A DNA stretch of 64,000 bases from Plazaster borealis (lineage: Eukaryota; Echinodermata; Asteroidea; Forcipulatida; Labidiasteridae): the NCBI GenBank assembly GCA_021014325.1, contig CM037461.1, forward strand, positions 24,351,376 to 24,415,375, written 5' to 3'. The notes below the pieces were generated by a model that did not search any database, was not told the origin of the DNA, and worked only from the letters and a program-made list of their open reading frames with translations. The translations under genes were made by a program, and so were the position numbers. This document shows positions 39,201 through 51,200 of this stretch, piece by piece; the stretch's first letter is position 1, and each line of letters begins with the position of its first letter.

Positions 39201-42200
39201 ATATGGGGTTGAACAAAACAAAATTGACTGGAGCGGGATTTGAACCTACGACATCCAGATTAACGTGCCGGCGCTTTACCAACTGAGCTATCTAGCCCTA
39301 ATGTTGGCAGTTTCCCTATTTTGTCCATTAATTATAATATAAACAAAATTATGTGATCAACCAACAATTAAATTTTCAGACAACAATAGCAAAAGTGTTG
39401 ATTGAGAGGGAAGACTATAATCTGATTGTAGTAACTATGGAAACTCACCTGATACTCTACATTACTGGTCAATGTAACTTGAGCATACAACCAAACATTC
39501 CCCTGGTTCCCTGACATGGACCAGATCTGAGTCTCTACCAAGTTGTCATCTTTTGTAAGAACATTAAGGTCTCCAATCTCTGCAGAAACAAAGAAAGAAA
39601 ACAAGGAAAAAAAATTGAAAAAAATGTACAAAACTAGACAACAAAACCAGTCCTTTCTTGGTGTGTTGTGGCCGAGCGGTTAAGAGCACCGGACTCAAGC
39701 TCTGGTGTTTCTGATCAGCAGAGTGTGGGTTCGAGTCCCGGTCACGGCACTTGTATCCTTGAGCAAGATACTTTACCATCATTGCTTTGTCCTTCGGATG
39801 GGACATTAAGCCGTAGGTCCCGTGTATTAGGATTGGAAGTGCACGTAAAATAACCAAGAACACTTATCAGGGAAGAGGAGGGGTTAACCCCGGTGTTTTT
39901 GGTTCACACAGCAAGCACCCTTGTTTACTGGTTTCCTCAGGCTTGCAAGCTACTGTTATTAAATTCACAAATGAGGTATCCTTGGTTTCATTACCAGAAA
40001 TATATAACAAGAATAAAAATAATAATAGCAGTTGTTAAATTTCCGTTCATGCATTCCCATTATACTCTCTGTTCTTAACCCTTTCATTACAAATCTTTCT
40101 CTTTCCAATGATGGTAAGCTTAGGTATGGAGGTTGAACATGAACAAAACTACAGCTTTATTACAAATAGCCTTTGTGCTCAGGCTTGAGTGTTTTTTTGT
40201 GTGTAAGCTTGGTTAACTAAAGTCGTCAATGATAAGGAAGATTGGTGTATGAGTGCAGTTGACTAAAGTCACCTATGATAAGGAAATGGTTAAAGTCAAT
40301 CCTAGTCATACTTACTGCTTCCATACATGTGATACCAAAAGGAAAGACAAGACTGGCTTGTTGGAGGGATGTGTTGACTCTTTAAGATGGCGTTGTCACC
40401 GGCAACTAAGGCAGAGACTGACGCCTCAAAGTATACATAGTAACCTGGCAAAAGAAAAACAAGAAAATAATCAATGAGGGAAACTGACTAGGTAAATTTG
40501 ATATAATTTGGGATTGAACAAAGACAAATTGACCAGAGCGAGACTTTGAACCTGCGACCTCTGGATCAACGGTTGGTTGTATCGTAAACTTGGGTGTGAT
40601 CCCTGGCTACACAGTAGTTACAGGTTGAATGGCTTCAGACTGGCACTCCAAACAAAAATATTGACAAAATATTGAGACCGCCAACATAAGTGATCCAGCC
40701 CAGACTTCTGAGCTTGTGATCGCCATTCTTCGCTTACAGGGCAAGCGCCGAATTTCTGTGTGAGCAAAGAATGACTAGTAACGTGGAGTACGTACGCGCA
40801 ATATTCCTTACTAACCTGTGAAATACGCTTGATGTAAGCGCGGAATTCCCTGCTTCCGTAAGCTCTGATTCTTTGCTTACGGTAAGCAGAGCCATGATAT
40901 TGGGCCCAGATTACAATTCACTTACCATTGTCAGAGTTTGTCGTGTGGTCGGTACTTGGTCCAGTGTTATCTGAAGGGGTGGGTCCCTTCCTTCTCAACC
41001 AATCCCAGTCATCCTTAATAGTTTCCTGGGACCAACCACAAGTGTCCATTTCAAAATCACAAAGGCCTGTGGAGAAGAGATAAGACAGGATATCAGTTAA
41101 GTTTGAATGATTGTAGACTAGCTGAGTATGACAGTGGTAAAACAAACTTAAAAAAACATGAAGAATTCCTCAGTTTTAGGGAAAGGAAACAATAATAATA
41201 TAATAATAGATAAGACTTGTAATGCGCACATAAACAAGAACAGGAAACAAGGGCGAGATTCAAACAAGAAATGTAGCAGGATTTACAAGTATCCGTTTCA
41301 AAATCACAAAGGCCTGTGAAGAAGACATAAAACCAGATACAAGATAAGTTTCAATGATTGTAGACTAGCTGAGTATGGAAGGGGTAAACATAAAAACACG
41401 AACATGAAGAATTCCTCAGTTTTAGGGGAAAGGAAACAAGGGCGAGATTCAAACAAGAAATGTAGCAGGATTTACAAGTATCCGTTTCAAAATCACAAAA
41501 GCCTGTGAAGAAGACATAAAACCGGATACAAGAGAAGTTTCAATGATTGTAGACTAGCTGAGTATGGAAGGGGTAAACAAAAAAACACGAACATGAAGAA
41601 TTCCTCAGTTTTAGGGGAAAGGAAACAAGGGCGAGATTCAAACAAGAAATGTAGCAGGATTTACAAGTATCCGTTTCAAAATCACAAAGGCCTGTGAAGA
41701 AGACATAAAACCAGATACAAGATAAGTTTCAATGATTGTAGACTAGCTGAGTATGGAAGGGGTAAACATAAAAACACGAACATGAAGAATTCCTCAGTTT
41801 TAGGGGAAAGGAAACAAGGACGGGATTCAAACAAGAAATGTAGCAGGATTTACAAGTATCCGTTTCAAAATCACAAAAGCCTGTGAAGAAGACATAAAAC
41901 CGGATACAAGAGAAGTTTCAATGATTGTAGACTAGCTGAGTATGGAAGGGGTAAACAAAAAAACATGAAGAATTCCTCAGTTTTAGGGGAAAGGAAACAA
42001 GGACGGGATTCAAACAAGAAATGTAGCAGGATTTACAAGTGTCCATTTTAGAGTAATAGCGGCCTATGAAGAAGAAAAAAACAGAAAGGATACAATCAAC
42101 GATTATGAAGTTGATTATGGCACAAGGAGAAAAGAAATGTCTTACTCATTAAGGAAACAAGTGTTGCCACTTTGATTCGAACCCATGTTGATAACTCAGC

Positions 42201-45200
42201 CATCAGAAGATGAGTTTCTTATATGTTCAGAAAAGAAACATGTCTTGCTCATCAAGGAAACAAGTGTTATAATAGATGTTAAATTTGCATCGGGGATAAA
42301 GTATATAAATTTTGGTTTTTACCCATACACCGATGTGTGTTAGCACTGTATACTCAGTACTTTCCCGAGTCAACAAGTGTTGCAACTGGGATTCAAACCA
42401 ACATTGATAACTCAGCCATCAGAGCATAAATTTCTAAATTTTGTCACATTTTGAATTGGCAGAAAACACAAAGGTGGGGTTTAAATTACCATCTATAGGC
42501 CGGGTTGATTGACAGGAAAAGCTCCACATCATATTTCATGATCATCTATTTAACCTTTGGTTGGTTAGTGTTGAGAGTACAAGGGCAGGATTCAAAAAAA
42601 GAAACTTGGAGGAATTTACAGAATTTACAGACCATAATCCGCCCGTAATATAAGCCGCAGCACCCCCAAAAAATATCCGGAAACTTTTTGAGAGGTCAGT
42701 GTTTAAATTTTTGTAATCATACTGAAGTCAGAAACCTTTGCCGTTTTAGTTTTAGTTAAAATTGTCAAAGCTTACTTTACAAGTCAGTGTTTAAGCCGCC
42801 CGGAATATAAGCCGCAAAGCATGTTTAAGGCCTGAAAATCAGTTCATAAGCCGCGGCTTATGGTCTGAAAATTATGGTATTAGTTCAACATATTACCTGG
42901 TCTGTTACAGGATCCAGTTGTCAGCATTAGATCGTCCACAGCGATATCTCCAAGGTAATTATTACCTTTAGTTCCTTCTAAGATAATCTGATATTTATGA
43001 GCGGCTTGGAAGGTGACTTGAGCGTAACGCCACTCATTGTATTTCCCACCTAGTAATTAGAAAGAGTGAGAGAAAAAAAAGGTCATAAAATAATACATTT
43101 TTAATTGCCTTAAAGCAAAACAAACAGCACAGAAACAATTTTATGGGATTATATTTAACATTTTTTAAGAGTATTGGTAAATTATAAGCAAGGGTTTCCC
43201 TATGATGTAAAAACTCAGCAAGTCCTTCAAAAAACATAAAACAAAACCAGTCACTTGTAACAAAATCAATAATTATATCTTTCAACAGATTTTTACAAAT
43301 TGTTTTTAAAAATGTTCTTTTAAATTGAGAAAATATAAGCCACACCTTCGTTTACCCTAGAATTCCCCAAATTTTCGGGCGAATTGAAAAATGGCTCCTG
43401 TTTCTACAAACGGTTTAATATTAATTGCTACCAATAAAGAAAAATTAAAACTTTCTTGTTTTTCATAGAATTCTCAAAATTTACCTGAAACTTGAAAGAT
43501 TGGTCCCGTTTCCAGCTGAGTGACAGTGTCGTATCCAAACAGCCTCAAATCACCAACTGCATCACCGTACATGTGATACCACATATGCAGACATTCTCCG
43601 TTTGTATCATCGAAGATTGGACTGTATAATCTGGCAATCTCACCGGCTACTCTAGGACTCGATGTCTCAATGTACGCAAAGTAACCTAATGAGGAATAAG
43701 AAGATCAAAGATTGGACTGTATCATCTGGCAATCTCACCGGCTACTCTAGGACTCGATGTGTCAATGTAAGCAAAGTAACCTAATGAGGAATAAGAAATG
43801 CACATAATTTGAAGATGATGAAAATAACATTGAAAAGCTCTTTTTTTCTGAATTTAGAGATATGAGCGTCTTAATCTTAAACATTAAAGGCAAAGTACAC
43901 CTTTGGTTTTTGGAACCATTCGATTGTTTTAATCCTATATAAATGTAGATATATATATTAAAACTAACCTGTGAAAATTTCATTTCAAAAGGTGGTCGCG
44001 TTGTAAGATAGCGGCGAAAATCCAGAGCGAATATGCTGAAGAATAATCCGTAATTGGAATACACAATCTGAGAAATGTATCTGACAGTAACAATTCTCAA
44101 AATCAAATTTTGGGGGATAAAAACTGATATATTTTTCCATAACCACGTTACTTTAAAGTGAAAAGTTTCTAAAAATGCTTTATACTATCGAAAGCTACTG
44201 TACTTCTTACGAGCAAGTTTTTATTGCCATTAATTTTAAGAGTAATTACCAAACGTATACCTTCCCTTTAAAAACCTATAAACTATATCACTGCTTCATT
44301 ACATTTTTCTTTATCATCAAATTAATGTACTAAGAAACTGACTGCACAATCAGTTAATTTAGTTATTTGGCATGCACAATAAAAATGCAGAAAAGCTGCT
44401 GGTAAAATGAGTCAAGTGAGCAGATCAGATGCCTAAGGCATGTCTCCACCCAAGAGCTTTCACAATTTTGTTGAGTTTAGAGTCTAAAATTGACTCTTTA
44501 GACGGCAATTATGAAGTCCTATTTTCAGGCCTGTGAGTGGACCCTTAAAAAAAGAGCTGAAACACTACATGATGTAAGAATGATCGTGGAACGTCAAGTG
44601 AGTGCGCGTCACGCATTTACGCTGGTCGAATTGGGGTACCCCCTTGATCCAGTAACTAGGCTTATTTCACATTATTGTAGTTGTACATTACTGTTGCCAA
44701 GCATATAAAAGGCCAAAAAGTGAAAAAAAAAAAAAAAAAAAAACGGAAATAAAAAATCGACAAAAAAAGAAAAAAGCGGACATCCGCTTTAAAGCGGAGA
44801 TTTCACAGGCCCGTATTTCACCTTGTGCTGTTCCCGTTGTGTGGTCAAGTGTTGGTCCAGTGCCATTTGTTGGCGTCCCACCAAAACTCCGCGTCCAGTT
44901 AAAATTGTCCGTCAGATCCTGAGTCCAACCACAGAAGTCATACTCGAAATCACAAACAGCTGCAGAGAACAAGAAAAAGATTCAATGAAAAATATCACAA
45001 TAGAAATTGAAAGCTGAAATACTGCAAGAAAGGTAATTTTATAAATTCCTTTGAGTGAAAGGGTTGTGGGGCTTTAATAAGATGACTTCAGGAAAGATGG
45101 GTAATACATTATCAACACGATTTGACCAAAAAGAAAAAAGGCGGGAAATTATGTTCATGAATAGTGTGAACTAAGAATTTGATTTTGTGGTTGGAGGGTC

Positions 45201-48200
45201 TCTATAATATGGAACAGCATGGGAGGACACTTTTAATAAACTTGTGCTCGGTCAGTAATCATAGTAATTGTAATTTGAAAAAATCCAAAACAAAACGTTC
45301 TCTTTCTATTGTTTATCTAAAGTATTCACAATTTTTACAACGATAAAAAGGAAAAAAAATAAAAATTTGTGTGTGTATAAGTAAGAGATATAAAGAGGAA
45401 AGAACATTGTAATATCTCTATTTTAGATTATTTTCAACTTAAATGATCTAAACAAAGAAGTTAATTTCAAGATCTTTATAAGATGATTAAGATGAAGACA
45501 CTTACTTGACATTGGGCAAGCTCCTTCTTCTAAGAAGATATCATCCAGTGCAATGTCTTGTTGGTTGGCTTGACCCTGGAAGGCCTCAAAAATAATCTGA
45601 ACAAAGGAACAAACTATCACCGTAAACTCAGAAATTTGATTTTATCTTAAGTGTATCCTTTTCAGCACAACAAATAATGTAGTTGAGCAAAGACTTTGAG
45701 ATGACAAAACAGTTGAACCCTTTTCACATTATCGAGCAAATTCCCAGGTGGAAGACGAGGAAAAAAACCAGTGCCCGACTTAGCAACCCAAGTATGAAAA
45801 GGTCAGCTAAATTTAAAGTTATGTATTAAAAATGCATATTTTATCTTCAAGCAGGCTTGAATCCTCAATTCTAATTGGTAGATCCATAGCAACAAGGAGT
45901 GTGATATACATTTGTAAACTTATATTGCACGACCCATATCACACCCTGCGAATTGCTCTGTTCAAACTTCGCATATTGCGCTATTTTAAGCTCAGTATAC
46001 GGCCTCGCTGGATATGGGACGCAGAAGCGCTATATTTTTCCTTAATCAACTCGCGCTTGTGTGATAACTAATAATAGAAACCATTCTTACCGTCCAAGCA
46101 TCATCTGAAGCGATTGTCTTCTGTCCTTTGTACCATTGATTACCCTGAGTGCCATGCTTAGTGAATATCAACGTATCTAATGAGTTAGCTCTTAGATAGA
46201 CGTTGAAACGATCAACATGTCGACCATACATGTTATACCAGAAAGTCAGACATCGAGCTTGAGTTGGATTCTGTTGTGACGACATCAGACGTGCTTTATC
46301 ACCATCGGCTCCGTCGTTGAATTCAATGTAGACATACCAACCTGTATATATGGTTAGAAGTGAGAAAACAGAAACTGGTTACCAACCAAAATAACCAGTG
46401 GTAAAAATGCAACAAATTGCTAAACAGTCACTCAAGAAATCAACAAATAAAAAAAAAAATTAAAAAAATTAAACGTTTAGAAATCTTTGAAATCTATAAA
46501 TGGCAAGAATGACAAGACCTCCGACGTCCATTTTTGAAAACTGATAAGTGCTTGTATTTTTTTTTATGAAGCTGTGAGTCGATATATAAAAAGATTACAA
46601 TGATAAACCTTGATCTCCTTCATAGACTACCATCATCAAGAAAACTTGAATCCTTGATTCTGATTGGTCAATTCATAGAAACAAGAGGGTGATACTAACC
46701 TATATTGCACGGCCCACATCACGCACTCTACCAACTCAACATTAAGCGCAAGTTTAAACTATGCGTCAAGTTTGCTTTAAGATTAACAAGCGCTTGTGGA
46801 ATACACAAGATTGGTTGATCCATAGCAACAAGAGTGTGATATCAACTTATATTGCATGGCCCATATCACACTGTTCTAACCGACCTTTCTACCTCCCATA
46901 TCCAACTCGGCCTTTGGCCTTGTTGTATATGGGACACAGAAGTTCTATATTTTTTCCTATTCAACTCGCGGTTGAGTGATAAACTGATAAAGTACACTAA
47001 GGGCTGCACCATGAGAACTGTTCAAGTCATTCTAGTTTGTAAAATCAAGGATTAATGGACGAACCTGTTCCAGTAGTGTGGTCTTCATCAGGTCCAGTAT
47101 GTGTACTACCTGTATTTCCTCTCAGACGTACCCAATCAAAATTATCATCTTGGAGTTGGACAAAATTGCAGAATCCTGTCTCGAAAGTGCAATCAAAGGC
47201 TGCAAAATAGGTATACAAATATATCTCTATCAAGTAATAAACCACAAGGGAAACTGACAGGGTAAAACAAAAATATAATGTAGGTTGAACAAAGACAAAT
47301 TAACTAGAGCGGGACCCGAACCTGTGACCTCCGGATTAACATGCCAGTGCTCTACCAACTGAGCTATCTAGCCCTAATATTGGAGGTCTCCCTATTTTGT
47401 CAATATCTTTGTTCAGGGGTGCCAGTCAGAAGCCATACAACCTGTAGCTGCCGTATAGTCAGGGATCACACATGAGTTTACAATACAACCTGGGAAGCGG
47501 CAGCAGAGGGATCACCTTAAGGGAAACTGATTGGGTAAATTATTAAATTACTTTTGGTTGAACAAAGACAAATTATATCCCAATCACCTTTTCTAAAAGG
47601 GGTATAAGAAACCTTAGGATCATGTCACAATACATGGCTGTAAAATGAGTAAAGAAATATTATACAAATATTGGATGCATTATTATTATTATTACTATTT
47701 ATTCGACCTGAACAATACAAGAACAAAAAATACAATACAAGGCAAATCGAAGAACTATAAAACCAAAACAAAAACAACAAAACAAAAAATATAGGCCCAG
47801 CCCTAAAACATACAGAACAGCAATGTACACAAATGATGATGATATGAGGGCAACTAGAGAGAACAATGAAACATGAGTGTGTGCAGGGAGCATGCAAGTA
47901 CGAAAAGTTAATCTGGGGAATATGAGTGCATTTTCGCAGAATAAAATCACGAGGTGAAATCTGGACAATTCAAATTCACGAGGCGAAGTCGAGTGAAATA
48001 GAAAAGCCAGATTTCACCAAGTGCCCCCCAGAGTGGCATTAGATAAAGTCTAGGATTGACCCATAGATGAGCGCTATTTAATCCCAGTAAATGTAGAGCA
48101 CACAGTCACATGACATATTATGCAAATGACCTTAAATGGATTGTCTATATAATTTTAATACTTACTCGGAGCTGCTGGGGTAGTTCCTGGTACCCCGCTG

Positions 48201-51200
48201 TAGCAGGACACCGGCTCAATATCCAGGTCATCAAGAGCAATATCACCAACGATATCATTGTTATATGTCGATTCAAAGACAATCTACATTACAAAGGATA
48301 AAATTATACAGTGTTTATAGAAAAGTTCATATGAAATTTTGTATCTAGTTTAGCCTGTTAAAAAATTTAAATTAACTTACCAGAATAAGGTCACCAGCCA
48401 AAATACCATGCCATTTGTGGCTGGTATCCTGTTCATTTTTGCACAGCAGAAAATTGTTAAGCATTATTTTCTGCTTAAGCAGCTCTATGAAATTGGACCC
48501 TGGTAATCAGCAAAATATATGTGGTATGTATTTTATGTTTTACCTGGTAATCAATATCACTCTTAAGATCAACTTGGCCTTGTTGCCATACATCTCCCTG
48601 GTCCCCTGTAAGCATCCATTGTTTGGTTGTTTGTCCAGCATCGTCAAGGAAGTAAATGTTCAGATCTCCAACTCCTTAAAAACGAAAAATGAATCAAAGA
48701 ACCTTTTCAAAACCACGGCTTGTACTCCGTCAGTTATTTAGAAGTAAAGACGTGTGTTTTCCTTACGAGGCTTCACTCAGGCGGACAGATCCCAAGCCCC
48801 AAGCCCAACCCGTGGTTTCAGAAAGGGCCAAGAAAATATGTAATAAGTTTTCTACCCCCGCCTTCTCCATAATAGTATAGGTTTCTTGATAAGTAGGACT
48901 TGAAACTTTGCATGGTGCAAGAGAATCTACAAACTAAGCTTTGCAATCACATTGTGTTACTCAAAAACTTGATAATTACGAAAATTCACCAAATCAATAT
49001 AGAACCGGAGAATGCTGTAGTTATCTGTGTGAATCTACTCTGAGGCAATTCATGCACGCTACCATTTTAGCTGTTTGGCAAATTTCAGCTTTCTCGACAC
49101 AGATACAGATGACAATTGAGCTCAGCATTCCCTGGGTTCTATTTCTATATTGATACTCTATGTCCACATCTGACATAAACATCCTGATCTCAGCATTCTC
49201 AAAGTTCTATTTCTATGGAATAAACATTTCTGTCTTTGACACTATGGGGTGAAACCTTACCTCTGCCAAACATGTGATACCAGAAGTAGAGGCATCCCTC
49301 ATTGGTTGCTGGCAAATGCTCACTGACTAACCAGGCATTGTCGCCGGTTACCAGACCAGAGGTTGACATCTCAGTAAACACATAATAACCTTCAGAAATG
49401 GAAAAAAATAATAAAAATTGGTCGGGTAGTGCAGAGATTTGGATATTTTGAAGCTCCTGGTAAATGGAGTTTATCAAGAGTGGTCTCCAAAGAATTTGTT
49501 TACAAAAGGAAACAATCATTTTCTAGGTTAAAATTTTATTTGTTGATTTTGATTTAATTGTTTTCAAATTTATACAAATTTTTAGCATGCTGAAACTCAT
49601 ATAAAAAGCTGGATTTATATCTTAGTTGCCGCCACTGACCTTCTTTGTAAGAGTACAGTTTTGACAATAATTTTCAGAAAATATTTCTTGCAGGAATCTT
49701 ACCAATTCCAGAATTGGTTGTATGGTCTACACTGGGTCCTGTATTCTGACTGGGTGTGGCTCCTGCACTTCTCAACCAATCAAACACATCAAATGTATCA
49801 TCGTTAGTCCAACCGCACATGTCACTCTCAAAATTACAAAATCCTATTTAAAAAAACAAAAACAACAATTATTACTTTTGAGCTTCAAATCAATAATAAC
49901 AAGCAGGTTTTTAAGTATTAAAGGTATCGTACACGTTTGGTAATTACTCAAAACAAATATTAGCATAAAAACTTACTTGATAACAAGCAACGGAGAGCTG
50001 TTGATAGTATAAAACAGTGAGAAACGACTCCCTCTGAAATAACGTAGTTTTTGAGAAAGATGTAATTTCTCACTAAAATAATAAAAACTTCTTGCAAGAA
50101 GTTTTTATTCCTATATCTGAAAGCACACAAATTTGTACAACAAGGGTGTTTTTTCTTTCCATATTTTCTTGCAACTTCGATGACCAATTGAGCCCAAATT
50201 TTCACAGGCTTGTTATTTTATGCATATGTTGGGATACACCAAGTGAGAACACTGGTCTGTGACAAACGTGTTCAGTGCCTTTAAGGGTGATCAAAGTGAA
50301 AGACAGGACAACGGGAGTAAAAAGCCAAGGACAAAAAAACAAAGAATCTTTATCTCCGATGCAAAATGATCTATTAAATTCCACAAATGTATAAATAATA
50401 GCCTTATTCTTCTCACCTTGCCTGGGGCATTTGTCATTTATTACATCCACATCATCTACAGCGATATCTCCGTTTGGATTACTCCCAACTTCTGCCTCAA
50501 AGACGATCTTAAACGGATGACCAGCCGAGACTGTGGCCTGGCCATACCTCCATACATTATCCTGGTGACCTGTATAAAGTAAGGATTATATAGCACTGAA
50601 ACATTTAAGGAACCTGACTAATTTCACTTCCTACCTCAGTTTGGAAAGTGTTCATTAGAATGGAAGAAAAACAAGGTTGCTGTGATAAACAATTGTTTTA
50701 TTCAAAACATTTGGTATTAATTATGGAATAATGAGGCCGTGGCTAGTCAAAATGTTGAGAACAAACCAACACGGTTTTCTCAGAGCCAACACTCCTTTTT
50801 GTCACATTGGTTGTACCTGCAACAAATATAGCCATAGGCGTACGACCCAGGGGGGCATGGGGGGCAACAGCCCTCCCAAATTCGGGCACAGTACGAAGAC
50901 AAGAATTTGGACAAGGACAGTAAAACATACTTTTTACCAGTTCCCAATTTCACAGAGCTGCTTAAGCACAAAAAAAGTAACACAGCACAAAATAATTTTG
51001 CTATTACCAGCCAAAACACCATGTCACCATCTATGACTGGTATACTGTTTATTTTTGCTAAGCAGAAAATTGTTAAGCAATATTGTCTGTTTAAGCAGCT
51101 CTATGAAATTAGGCCCTGGTATTAGAAATTGGTACGTTTGATTTCATCTGTGTGAAATTTTGGGCAAATCAACCCCTCTGCCCCCCTCGACCAAAGAGTC

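Noticed and set aside
39661..39750. Apparent tRNA-Leu (CAA) gene
   Set aside because: Other copies with the same head and SINE bodies occur at 21985 and 61965, so it is a SINE head; no evidence of an independent gene.
41042..42075. Several tandem real MAM a exons
   Set aside because: Each unit has only the acceptor and about nine codons, then diverges without FDW or DHT motifs or a donor in phase.
47625..47968. Two overlapping hydrophobic minus-strand frames
   Set aside because: Base-composition artefacts over an A-rich repeat flank; no exon-like borders in phase with the gene.
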